From contig NC_088345.1 in NCBI RefSeq assembly GCF_036884655.1, positions 31,250,501 through 31,314,500 on the forward strand: a DNA stretch of 64,000 nt. The letters run 5' to 3'. Position 1 is the stretch's first letter, and each line of letters opens with the position of its first letter. The position numbers and the translations under genes were made by a program. The stretch comes from Musa acuminata AAA Group. Its lineage: Eukaryota > Streptophyta > Magnoliopsida > Zingiberales > Musaceae. This document shows, in pieces, positions 33,010-43,096 of this stretch. The notes under the pieces were generated by a model. That model was given only the letters and a program-made list of their open reading frames with translations, was not told the origin of the DNA and ran no database searches.

Positions 33010-35571
33010 CTATTGACATACATCATATTGTGCCACATATTTAGCAATAATTTTTTTCATCCCTCTCCAATAAAAATTTTGCTTCACTCTTTTATAGGTT
33101 CTTAGGAATCCAGAGTGCCCTGCTGAAGGTATGGAGTGCATTTCATGCAAAATGATTGTGATGCAAGGGGAGTCAGGTATAAGCACAATGCGACATTTGT
33201 AGCGTAGATCCCTCGAATCCCAGGTGTAGTGGGCTATTGCACTTGGATCCTCCTCCAATTTTTTTATGATGTTGCTGATCTCTGGATCCTTCTTCCATTC
33301 TTCCCTAATATCCTCGAGGAGACCAGTGGTAGGAAGGGAGATGGCTGAAACCTTAGCTTGTTCAGGTAATCGTGAGAGTGCATCTGCAACAACATTTTCT
33401 TTCCCCTTTTTGTAAATAATTTCATAATCAAATCCAAGAAGTTTGGTTACCCATTTTTGCTGCTCAGGGGATGATATCTTTTGCTCCAAAAAGTACTTGA
33501 GGCTTTTATGGTCAGTTTTAATTTGAAATCGCCAGTCGATCAGGTAGGGTCTCCACCTCGTTACTACGTGTACAATGGCAAGCATCTCCTTATCATATAC
33601 TGACATGTTTTGATGGGAGGGAGATAATGCCTTGCTAGTGTATGCGAGTGATCGACCATTTTGCATGAGAATGGCTCCAATTCCGACTCCAGATGCGTCA
33701 GCCTCGATGATGAAGGGTCTATTGAAATTTGGTAGCGCAAGCACCGACGTCGTTGTCATGGCTGCTTTAAGTTTGTCGAAGGCAGCAGAGGCTTTATCCG
33801 ACCATTGGAAAGCATCTTTTTTCAGTAAAGAAGTGAGTGGTGCACTGATCTTCCCATAGTCCTTAATAAATTTTCGGTAGTAGCCCGTTAGTCCAAGGAA
33901 CCCCCGCAGTAATTTCATGTTTGTAGGTTTCGGCCAGCCTAGCATTGCCTCAATTTTTGTTGGGTCTACCGTCACTCCTTCTGATATTATATGCCCAAGG
34001 TACTCTACTTTTTGCTGGAGAAAGCTGCACTTTGGTTGCTTTACAAAAAGAGTATTCTCCCGAAGGATCGTCAAAACAATCCGTAAATGCTGAAAGTGAG
34101 TCTCAAGAGAAGGGCTGTAAACGAGAATATCATCGAAAAATACCAGCACAAATTTACGAAGAAAGCTTCGAAAAATATCGTTCATAAGACTTTGAAAGGT
34201 TGAAGGAGCATTAGTGAGTCCAAAAGGCATTACCAAGAATTCATAATGGCCATTATGTGTGCGAAATGCAGTTTTTGGAATGTCATCGTCACATACTCGA
34301 ATTTGGTGGTAACCGGATCGGAGGTCCAACTTCGTGAAGACTCGAGCTCCTTTTAATTCATCAAGAAGTTCATCCACCACTGGTATTGGGTACTTGTCCT
34401 TGACGGTGATGTCATTTAAAGCTCGGTAGTTGATGCACATCCGCCAAGTTCCGTCCTTCTTGCGTACAAGTAGCACCGGTGAGGAATAGGGGCTGCAACT
34501 TGACTGAATCACCCCTGTTTCAAGCATCTCCTTTATGATCTTTTCAATTTCATCTTTCTGGAGGTGAGGATATCGGTACGGTCGAGTGTTCGCTGGTGGC
34601 TTGCCCGGAAGGATTGGAATTCGATGGTCATGTTGCCGAGAAGGAGGAAGACCGCGCGGTTCAGCAAATATGTCAGCAAATTTAGTAAGCAATTGGGCAA
34701 GATTTTGATCTTCAATTTCTATTTTCTTCTCTTCTTGTTGTGGTTGGAGATGCATCAAAAAGCCACTATTTACCTTGTGCAAAACTTTCTCCATTCGTTG
34801 GGTCGAAACAGTGGTAACGTTGCTTCCGCGCTTCCCGCGTAGGATGATCTGTTTGCCCTTATAGTAGAATTTCATAATTAATTTAGAAAAGTTCCAAGAG
34901 ACATCACCTAGTGTAGTCAGCCATTCTATACCAAGCACTGCCTCATAGTCATCGATTGGTAGGAGGAAGAAATTGGTGATAATTTCTTGGTCTTGCAGTA
35001 ATAGTTTCACCTGCGGGCATCTTTGGTTGCACTTTAGGATTCTGCCGTCGGCAACCTTTACATCGAAATTGCTGCAACCTTCAATATGCAGTGTCATCCG
35101 AGCAGCAACCTTACTATTTAGGAAGTTATTAGTGCTACCCGTGTCGATGAGAACAGTGATCGACTGTTGTTTGAGAAGGCCTCCAACTTTCATCGTTTGC
35201 GGATTTGAGTAGCCAGCTAGTGCATGTACCGTAATGTCGGTCGGCTGTGGCTCTTCTTTCATATCTTCTTCTTCATGTTCATGGCTCTCTTCTAGATGTT
35301 CAATGACCTCTTCTTCTACTGGTTCAATCATAAGAAGTCTACCGTTTTTACAGCGATGCTCGCGGCTCCACGGCTCGTCGCAATGCCAACATAACCCATT
35401 CGCAGATCGCTCCCGAAGTTCTTCTCTTGTTAACCTTTTCGGTGCAGGGACTCGGTTGATAGTAGAGAGGGCTGAGGGCTTTAGTAGTGTAGGTTGTGGA
35501 GTGATCCTAGTCCTCCGGGCTTCATGGTTAAATCGCTCCTCTTGTAGTCGTGTGAAAGAGATGGCTGCCAT
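33010..35571 (-). CDS. Chromovirus pol: zinc knuckle, protease, RT, RNase H, start of integrase
   Basis: 853 codons, the longest intact frame of this element. In order: zinc knuckle [15 protein letters not shown] (about residue 60-73, CX2CX7HXC spacing common in plant chromoviruses); aspartic protease [10 protein letters not shown] (about 140-150); RT with [12 protein letters not shown] and FFDDILVYS (the xFDD form of the gypsy active site); RNase H with [15 protein letters not shown] and DALSRLP at the end; and the HHCC integrase finger, whose first Cys of the last pair is Tyr (QYDVCQ). In the same frame as gag (36153-35647) and separated from it only by a TAG at 35647-35649. It would act in the virus-like particle; here it is a dead copy. 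Confidence 0.92.
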   Translation of the reverse strand: MAAISFTRLQEERFNHEARRTRITPQPTLLKPSALSTINRVPAPKRLTREELRERSANGLCWHCDEPWSREHRCKNGRLLMIEPVEEEVIEHLEESHEHEEEDMKEEPQPTDITVHALAGYSNPQTMKVGGLLKQQSITVLIDTGSTNNFLNSKVAARMTLHIEGCSNFDVKVADGRILKCNQRCPQVKLLLQDQEIITNFFLLPIDDYEAVLGIEWLTTLGDVSWNFSKLIMKFYYKGKQIILRGKRGSNVTTVSTQRMEKVLHKVNSGFLMHLQPQQEEKKIEIEDQNLAQLLTKFADIFAEPRGLPPSRQHDHRIPILPGKPPANTRPYRYPHLQKDEIEKIIKEMLETGVIQSSCSPYSSPVLLVRKKDGTWRMCINYRALNDITVKDKYPIPVVDELLDELKGARVFTKLDLRSGYHQIRVCDDDIPKTAFRTHNGHYEFLVMPFGLTNAPSTFQSLMNDIFRSFLRKFVLVFFDDILVYSPSLETHFQHLRIVLTILRENTLFVKQPKCSFLQQKVEYLGHIISEGVTVDPTKIEAMLGWPKPTNMKLLRGFLGLTGYYRKFIKDYGKISAPLTSLLKKDAFQWSDKASAAFDKLKAAMTTTSVLALPNFNRPFIIEADASGVGIGAILMQNGRSLAYTSKALSPSHQNMSVYDKEMLAIVHVVTRWRPYLIDWRFQIKTDHKSLKYFLEQKISSPEQQKWVTKLLGFDYEIIYKKGKENVVADALSRLPEQAKVSAISLPTTGLLEDIREEWKKDPEISNIIKKLEEDPSAIAHYTWDSRDLRYKCRIVLIPDSPCITIILHEMHSIPSAGHSGFLRTYKRVKQNFYWRGMKKIIAKYVAQYDVCQ

Positions 35572-35646
35572 AAGCGTGTAAGGTTGTCGCGCCTTAACTT
35601 CTCCCCGGATCTCCGGCTTTAAGCCCTCAATAAAGGTCCCCAGTAA

Positions 35647-36153
35647 CTATTTTTCAGACCAATCACGAGTTTGATTAGATAACCTTTCAAACCTGGTCTG
35701 GTACTCCTGAATGGTGGAGGTTTGTCGGATCTTTGCTAGTTGTCCGTCAATGTTTTCATAATAAGTTGGTCCGAAGCGGATCAGTAGTCCTTCTTTGAAT
35801 TGTCGCCATGAAAGGACTCCATAAGTGTGTTCAAACCAGTCAAACCATTGTATGGCATCCCCTTCAAGATGTATAGCTGCAATTTCCACCATGGATGCAT
35901 CCGCAGTTTTATGGTATCGAAAATATCGCTCCGCGCACGAGATCCAACCAATTGGGTCTCCTTCTTCCCATCTAGGGAAGTCCACTCTCATGCGCGAATA
36001 GTTGGGGTCGGTCATAGAGCCTCCCCTCTCTTGGAAGTCATCTCTTTGGGCATGATGTGATTGGTTAGAGCTCTCTCCTTGATGTGATTTCTTCGGGCTT
36101 GGTGGTCGGCCCAAACTGAATTCGGTAAGGAGTGTCCGAATCTTATCCTCCAT
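35647..36153 (-). pseudogene. Chromovirus gag, main part
   Basis: 168 codons with the Retrotrans_gag domain (MRVDFPRWEEGDPIGWISCA near 54-73, then HLEGDAIQWFDW and the RFGPTYYENIDGQL stretch). A nonsense codon at 35647 cuts it; the following sense codons to 35572 join in frame to the pol frame. A further in-frame stop at 36160-36162 separates the first residues (MASEEAINAKFKAF, start about 36204). A close relative of this gag is at 55491-55865. Confidence 0.88.
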
Positions 36154-36772
36154 TCGTGCCTAAAAGGCTTTAAATTTTGCATTAATTGCCTCCTCAGATG
36201 CCATAGTATATGACTCCAAATCTATGATATTAAGATCTCTCTTTTGTTGACGGGTTAAAGGCATGTATAGGTTTGATAGAAATCCGTGAAAGTTTGCTAC
36301 AGAATTGTGTTGTCTTGTAAGAGCAGAATTATCGTCGAAGAAACAGCGGTTTCTCGACGAAATCTCCCCAAAATTTGAGAGATTTGAGGATGGAATTGAT
36401 AGCAATATCTCAGTTTATATGACAGCAAGGATGTCTAATTTAATCAAGAAAATTTCGGCAGTAACAGCAAGAAAATTGGTGTAAGTTGCGATAGCAGAAT
36501 TCTCGTCAAAAAATTTCAGCAACTTACGATGAAAATTTGCAACAATATAGGAACAAATTTTTTTTTTTTGGATTTTCGGATAGGGATAACTAAATTGCAG
36601 CAGCAGTAAGGTAGGAAACCAGAACCTATTGCAATTCACGGGATGATCCGTGGTGGTGGAGAAGATGACGGAAATTTGGCAACGATCTCTTAAGCAATTG
36701 TGGGAATTGCTTTGGGCAGTTGTGGAGGGTTGATGGATGGCAGTGGAAGGGCAGCAAGATGCCAAGAACGCT

Positions 36773-36784
36773 GCTCTGATACAA
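36773..36784 (-). promoter_or_regulatory. Primer binding site of the chromovirus
   Basis: The minus strand reads TTGTATCAGAGC, one mismatch from the initiator tRNA-Met complement, two bases from the 5' LTR. Confidence 0.75.
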
Positions 36785-36786
36785 GG

Positions 36787-37183
36787 TGTTAGAACCCTTG
36801 CAGATTCTAAACTTGGGGTTGATCTCTTTAGGGGATCAGCCTCCTTGGAACTCTATAGGGGTTCCTCCCTCCAAGTTGCTACTCAAAGGCTGTAGAAAAG
36901 ATTCATTTATTGCTTATGAAAGAGAAGAAATACATGGCTATTTATAGGGCTTCTAAACCCTAACTCCTAATAGGACTCCTACTCAAGACTCCTATTCCCT
37001 TACAACTCCTAATTCTTCTCTAAGAAAAAACCTCTTAACAGAATGTCCCTCTCAATTAGGACTCTCCTAGCTAGAGTCCTAACAGAGTCCTAACAGAATG
37101 TCCCTCTCAATTAGAACTCTCCTAGCTAGAGTCCTAACAGAATGTCCCTCTCAATTAGGACTCTCCTAGCTAGAGTTCTAATA
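36787..37183 (-). repeat. Right (5') LTR of the chromovirus, 397 bp
   Basis: Same length as the left LTR and very similar by eye, including the three tandem terminal units. It ends CTAATA, a C-to-T change from CTAACA, and is followed by the GTCGA duplication. Confidence 0.9.
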
Positions 37184-37188
37184 GTCGA

Positions 37189-37424
37189 TTCCCTTATATT
37201 GCGACAACTATGGGGTGATTGCTCAAATGAGGGAACTTGGGTCTCACTAGAAGTGTTATGAGGAGGTTCCAACTTATTCGAGAGATCGTGGCTCGAGCAA
37301 ATGTAGTAGTAGAAAGAGTTCCATTTGAAGATAACATTGTAGATCTATTGACAAAGTCGTTGTCTCAGATTATCTTTGATTGTCACAAGGGTCTAATAGG
37401 GATCAGACACATAGGTGATTGACT
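37189..37424 (+). pseudogene. C-terminal end of copia RNase H after the gypsy insertion
   Basis: Continues the TGCTAG copia pol: a D-N-Y-G-A-I-A piece near the start, then a frame giving VPFEDNIVDLLTKSLSQIIF and HKGLIGIRHIGD, the usual ADxLTKPL-type end of copia pol. A polypurine stretch GGCCAAGTGAGAGATT (about 37427-37442) follows and the 3' LTR begins. Confidence 0.8.
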
Positions 37425-37442
37425 TTAGGCCAAGTGAGAGAT

Positions 37443-39115
37443 TGCTAGTTATAGGTGCTCTACAAGCCAATCACGTGAGTGATGACACGTGTAACATGAT
37501 ACACATTATTTTTGCTTATTATATTTTGATATTTTTGTCACTTTATATTGCTTATTACATATACACATATATATTGTGATGTCCTTGGATCTGTGCAATG
37601 AGAATCAGATCGTGATGAGATCACGATAATGAAACCGATTCACCTTTAAACACAGACCCTAAATAATCTCGGTCATAGGTTACTCGAGAAGGACATCGAG
37701 ATAACCAAACATATTGGTGTGTTGTATACTCGTCCATATGATGGATGTAGCTGGTCTCATAACTGCTCGTGTGGGGATACTAGGGATACGTGCAGGTGCT
37801 CATTGAAGAATGAGTTCACTAATTGATCCGCTCACGGAATACTAGATGGTTGATGATGCCTTATTATCATATAGTGATTCCGTAGTCCTAGTAGTGCATC
37901 TGATCCTTAGACTTGAAACACTAAGGTTATTATCATATAGTGATTCCGTAGTCCTAGTAGTGCATCTGATCCTTAGACTTGAGACACTAAGGATGTCCTG
38001 TATGAGTACTCCACTCTTTGATACTAGACTTATAGGTTTGGAAGTTTCAAATCTAATACAACCAGTTATTGGGAGTAGCAACCAACCTTACGAGGGCTAT
38101 TGAGTGTCGATAGAGGATCATCCGTTCTTGGTATCATGAAAAGAATATCCCGTATATTCTTGCTCAAATAAATCATTGGCTAAGGTCATTCAAATTGAGA
38201 GAAAAAGAGTTCTCTAGGAGAATTCGATTAGAGCAAGGCTCGAGAAGAAATCGTATAGGCTTGACAACACCATACACGTTATATGGTCTCTTGGATATTA
38301 GATGGATGAGGGATTACAGGAAAATGATAACTGAGGATAGATAGGTCAAAATGATTAGATTCCCCTGTATCGTTTGGGGACTGCGGCATAGTAGCATAGT
38401 TTGTTCATAGTCGATGAGTCGAGTGAATTGTTATAGAGATAATAATTCATTGAGCCAAAAGGAGTTCTGATAGGTATGACTCATGACCTGCTCGATATGG
38501 GGCCTAAAGGGTCACATATATATAGTAGGTGTTGCGACGAGTAGAGGTTCAGATATGAGATATCTGTTGGAGCCCCTATCTTATTGGATATCTAATAAAC
38601 CTATGAATTATTGGATCCCATGGATGAGATCCAATAAGAGCTAATAAGAGATTATTATGTAGAGACCCACTAATCTAAGATACTTGGGTAATTGGATGGA
38701 GATCTAGTACCCAATAAGGCAGGATCCATTTAGGTTAATTGGGGCCTTTATAAATAGGAGGGAACTAAAGGCCCATAGGCTGGGGTTTCTAGGTAGCCAC
38801 CTCCTATTCTCCTCTCCCTTTCTCCTCCTTAGATAGTAGGTATGGATATTCGAGGAGCGTCGTCGCAGTCCTACTGTGTGGATCACTAATAAAGAGGAGG
38901 ACGTTTGACCTCCTTCGTTCACTCCTACAAATCTGTAGAGATTCAAGGATATATGATCTCCCTAGGTAACACAACTGTCTTATACGTGGTTTTCTATGTC
39001 ACAGGTTTTTATGCACCAATCTACACACGACGATGAACACATATTGAGAAATTTGGGGATTTTATTTTTTGTTCTTCCACTACGCATATGATGTCGCCCC
39101 TAAGGTTTTCCTACA
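37443..39115 (+). repeat. 3' LTR of the TGCTAG-family copia element, 1673 bp
   Basis: TGCTAGTTATAGG...TTTCCTACA. TATA box TATAAATA at 38749-38756. It is longer than the 5' LTR partly because of a 66-bp tandem duplication (37861-37926 and 37927-37992) absent from the 5' LTR. Confidence 0.85.
37861..37992. repeat. 66-bp tandem duplication within the 3' LTR
   Basis: Two near-identical units starting TTATTATCATATAGTGATTC at 37861 and 37927. The 5' LTR and the inverted solo LTR have one unit, so the duplication arose after insertion of this element or in its immediate source. Confidence 0.88.
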
Positions 39116-40191
39116 ATGACGATGCTCCTCAAAACTCCAAGCCTACTATATAAGGAGGAGAAGGGGAGGAGAATAGGAGAGGCAACCCAAAAAGGCTCTA
39201 GCCTATGATTCATTGGTTCCCTCCAATTTATAGAGGTCCCTTGTCAACTTAACTCTAATGGATCTTGCCCTATTGAGTATTAGATCTTCATCCAACTATC
39301 CAAGCATCTTAGATTAGTGGATCTCTATCCGATAATCTCTCATTGGCTCTTATTAGATCTCATACATAGGATCCAATAATTCAAGAGCTTATTGGATATC
39401 TAATAAGATAGGAACTCCGGTGGATATCTCATATCCGAACATCTACTCATCGCAATGCCTACCATATGTGTGTGACCCTCTAGGCCCAATATCGAGCTGG
39501 TCGTGAGTCATACCTATTATTACTTCTTCTAGCTTAGTGAATTATTATCTCCATAATAATTCACTCGACTCATCGATTGTGGACGTACTAGGCCACTACG
39601 TCGCAATCCCCAAACGATATAGGGGAATCCAATCCATTAGACATGTCTGTCCTCATTTATTATATACCTATATTCCCTCATCCATCAAAGAATGTAGTAC
39701 TCATATAGGACATCCTTTGTGTCTCAAGTCTAAGGATCAGATACATCACTAGGACTACAGAATCACTGTTTGATAATAAGACATCATCAACCATCTAGCA
39801 TTCTATAAGTAGATCAATCAGTAAACTCATTCTCTAATGAGCACATGTACTGTATCCCTAGTATCCCTATACGAGCAACTATGAGACTAGCTTTATCCAT
39901 CATATAGATGGGTATACAGTACACCAATCTGTTTGGTTATCTCGATATCCCTCTCGAGTAACATATGACTAGGATTATTTAGGATTTATGTTTAAAGGCG
40001 AATCAGCCTCATTATCGTGATCTCATCACGATTCGATCCCCATTGCACAGATCCATGAACGTCACAATATATTCGAACAACATATAATATAAAGTGATAA
40101 AATGTCAAATAATAATAAGCAAAAAGACTATGTGTCAAGTCACACGAGTCATCACTCACGTGATTGGCTTGTAGGACACCTATGACTAGTA
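39116..40191 (-). repeat. Right piece of the minus-strand TGCTAG-family LTR
   Basis: Continues the LTR interrupted at 24632: GCTCCTCAAAACTCC... to ATGACTAGTA. It is followed by a minus-sense polypurine stretch GGGGGATCTAG, so this is the 3' LTR of an element whose body extended to the right. Confidence 0.78.
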
Positions 40192-40700
40192 CTAGATCCC
40201 CCATATTTGCATGTCAAGTGTTTCTATGGGTGCTTGTCTCACTCTAATATCATATATCATGCACTTGATAGTTTTGCCCAAGCCATGCGACACCCTTGTG
40301 TGTCCGTCTGCAAAGATCTGTCTCCCTAAAATCTCTTATGATCCCTTAGGACCTATAAAAGAGAAAACAGGTTAGAGAATGCATCTCACTCAAGATCCAT
40401 AAGCAATCATTTTAGTAAACAGTTCATAGCCAATACAAATTATAAACAGACTTCATAAGTTTTGAACGGTCTCATAACAAAAGATTTAAAATAGTCTACT
40501 ACAGACCAAAATTTTTTATAAGTGTCCACATAACACAAACCTAAAACGACTATCAAACCCAACTAATGAGATTGTTAAGCTTTCGATCGTCTCTCTACAT
40601 ATTATGTAAAGTATAAACAACCAAAAGATATAGACATACATAAACATTACATTGAACATTCCGTTTATAATTTTGTCCATGATAGATTGATCACTATGCT
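40192..40700 (-). mobile_element. Internal 3'-end fragment of the minus-strand TGCTAG copia element
   Basis: The sequence at about 40240-40440 is present in opposite orientation at about 57030-57215 (TTTTCTCTTTTGTAGGTCCTAA-like wording), which supports its being repeat DNA. No coding frame is seen. Its right boundary is uncertain. Confidence 0.55.
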
Positions 40701-42240
40701 CATTGCAATAGCTTTGGAGAAAAAAAAAAAGTTAGATTGGTACGTTGGTCACCTTTGGTCAATAGTGGTAATTCTATAATTTTTTATTACTTCCTATTTT
40801 TGTTATATTTGGACCATTTTTGTTTTAGATTTTATTGGAGGGAAATCATCATCAAATTGTGACTCCCCTATCCATATACGATTCAAGTCCTTATTATGAT
40901 ATTTTTCTCCTCCGCATGAACATAGAAACGACGTCTTTGTTATAATCCATGTTATCATTTTGTATCTTTATCATTTGATTTTTTTCACCGACTCAATCTA
41001 TATCTCATGATAATGTAACCTGCTAATCCTTCGTGATGCACTCCTTATACTATGGTTATTTTTTCTCCTATGATATTTGGCTTTAGAAATCACATTCGTG
41101 TCGATTTCAACACTTTTTTGACTTCATGCCATAGTTTTCAGTATATATCTTACTTTTTCTGCAGTAGAAGATTTCCTGAAGTCAAACTTTTTTTAATGCA
41201 TCAAACCCTATGCTCCTAATTCATATTAGATTCAATCTTTGTACAGTTAACCCTTTTTAATTGCAACCATCTCCATACTGCTCCATCTAAACTAGTATGT
41301 TTATGATACATATTGAGAGTGACTCCAGATATTGCCTGGAAATTAATCAAGAAACTGCAAACCAGTGAGATTCCTCAGGAGGTGCCTAAGCAATCTCGTT
41401 AACAGTAGATTTTGCACTATTTTCCATTCTTTGGCAATAGCTTATTGTTAAAAGGATATTATACTGATTTCTGAACCAGAATAAGCTGTATTTTCCATAT
41501 GTCATCCCCACATGAAGAGGAGAAACTGTTTCCACACATCAAACACTATATCTTGTCATTTGCAGCTGGCTTTATTTCGTGGTGTACATTATGTATAGAT
41601 GTGAATTGACGTATCCATATATTCATGCATGCATTGCCTTTGTTGTCTTTTGTTGGTGTATAGTGTTCGATACAATCATCACATTTCTCATGGAGTCAAA
41701 TAACAACCGTCGCTGTGAAATGTTTGCGTCCACAGTTTAGTATGAACTCTCAGCCACCTATATCGATGACTATCTATAATCCACTGACATAATTAGATAC
41801 CTGAAAGGGCTTTGACAATGACATTAAAGTCATGTAAAGACGCTCAAATCATATTAATAAGATCATTTAAAGAGGATGTAGGACGGAGTGAAACCATAAC
41901 GTAGGATAACTCGATGAATCTTTAACAGAATTATATATATTCTTGGCCCATTAATTTGGTGGTGATCACTATCATAATGTTGATTTGGCATATCGAATCT
42001 TATCTCATATCATGTTCTCAGGGTATATCATAGTAGATCACGAGTTCATTATGTTTTGGATACGAGATAATTCTTATTAGTTTATTGATTTTCTTTTTTG
42101 GAAAAGTGATGATCCAACTCATCATGTTCAAAATGCGAATCCTGCCTCGGTCGGTGTAGCTGAGAGCACCCAAGGCATCGTTGACCGCCCTAACGGAAAA
42201 CGATCTCGTTCGAACTGCCACCACCTCCCATATTTAGACA
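40701..42240. other. Intergenic DNA upstream of the CAMTA gene
   Basis: A/T-rich, with no coding frame I would defend and no recognisable element. It could hold distal regulatory sequence for the gene that follows. Confidence 0.5.
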
Positions 42241-43056
42241 GGTGGAGTGATCGCTGTGCGCGTGCACCGTAGCCCATCTATTAGCTCTTTGTCACTCACA
42301 CACTGTTACTCTCTCGTCTACCCACTCGTTCTATAGTGGCACTAAAGTCTCACTGCATGGGGCCCACCGCATAGCCAACGCTTTGTCCAACTGTAACGTA
42401 GGTAAGTCGCTGAGTATCGTTAAACAGGTAGGAAACTGATACGTACACATCTACGGAGGGAGAACCGTGCGCCCGCGATGCCAATTCCCGAACTTACCCC
42501 GGGAAAGTTAGCACAGCAAACCAATCCCGCGTGTACCCATCGGTGATATCATGAGACCCACTGTGAGGGCTACGGTACGCCTAATTGTAAGGAAGGTTCG
42601 CCACTGGGTAGTAGACAGAGCGTGGGGAGACGGTTTTTTGCAATCCGTAATACCATCAACATCCTAGGGGTAATTCGGTCAAACAAAGCACAACCATCGT
42701 AACTAAATGCACCTCTTGCGAATCGGCCTTCGTCAATGGCCGTCTCTTTCAATATTTCAGCTGTCTCTTCCAATATTTACTCTCTCTCGAGCGTCTGTCT
42801 TCTCTCAATTAATCTCTTCTCTTAACGGAAGCAAATCTCTAGATCGATTCCTTGAAGACCTCATCGCAAACCCGCACCAGAAGGGCTCTCGGATTCGTTC
42901 CCTGCTTTGTAGATTCGTGAATTAGACCGGATCCCTTCTTGCTTTTGCCAGGGGTTCTTTTTGTTCGGGTCTAGAGTCTTGAATCTTGTCGATCGGCGGT
43001 CTAGGGTTTTGAGGGGCGAGTTGGGGTTCGGTGAATTTTCTGTTCGGGGGTGAAGC
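42241..43056 (+). promoter_or_regulatory. Promoter and 5'UTR region of the CAMTA gene
   Basis: Base composition rises in G+C here. Two CGCG boxes of the vCGCGb type, the sites bound by CAMTA CG-1 domains, are at 42258-42263 (GCGCGT) and 42527-42532 (CCGCGT). A C/T-rich leader (about 42760-42825, TCTCTCTCGAGCGTC, CTTCTCTC) is typical of plant transcription start regions. I see no convincing TATA box. The leader runs to the ATG at 43057, assuming no upstream intron. Confidence 0.55.
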
Positions 43057-43096
43057 ATGGCGGGCGGCAGGCGGGGTGGATTGACCCCTCCGTTAG
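43057..43096 (+). CDS. CAMTA: CAMTA exon 1 (coding part)
   Basis: ATG at 43057; 13 codons plus one base (MAGGRRGGLTPPL), ending at donor GTGAGG (43097). The single left-over G joins exon 2 to make the Asp of DIEQ. A short first coding exon before the CG-1 core is usual for plant CAMTAs. Confidence 0.82.

Larger units (their letters stand above)
31467..37183 (-). mobile_element. Ty3/gypsy chromovirus (Reina-like size), 5717 bp
   Basis: Two 397-bp LTRs (31467-31863 and 36787-37183) flank gag-pol on the minus strand, with duplications GTCGA at 31462-31466 and 37184-37188. Polypurine tract at 31864-31877; primer site at 36773-36784. Order in element sense is gag, protease, RT, RNase H, integrase, chromodomain, which is the chromovirus layout; short LTRs and small size suggest the Reina clade. 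Several nonsense codons and at least one frameshift make it inactive. It is nested in the TGCTAG copia element. Confidence 0.93.
24633..39115 (+). mobile_element. Degenerate TGCTAG-family Ty1/copia element with two nested insertions
   Basis: 5' LTR 24633-26241, primer site 26243, gag 27975-28514 and 29961-30295, protease and pre-integrase 30300-30940, RT/RNase H remnants 30941-31466 and 37189-37424, polypurine tract about 37427-37442, 3' LTR 37443-39115. The integrase core and the YVDD part of RT are missing. A solo LTR (28515-29955) and a gypsy element (31467-37183) interrupt it. It sits inside a minus-strand LTR of its own family. No clean 5-bp duplication is visible, although both flanks contain GAC. 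Confidence 0.82.

Noticed and set aside
42018..42224. Small minus-strand frame upstream of CAMTA
   Set aside because: No recognisable motif, short, and in A/T-rich intergenic DNA.
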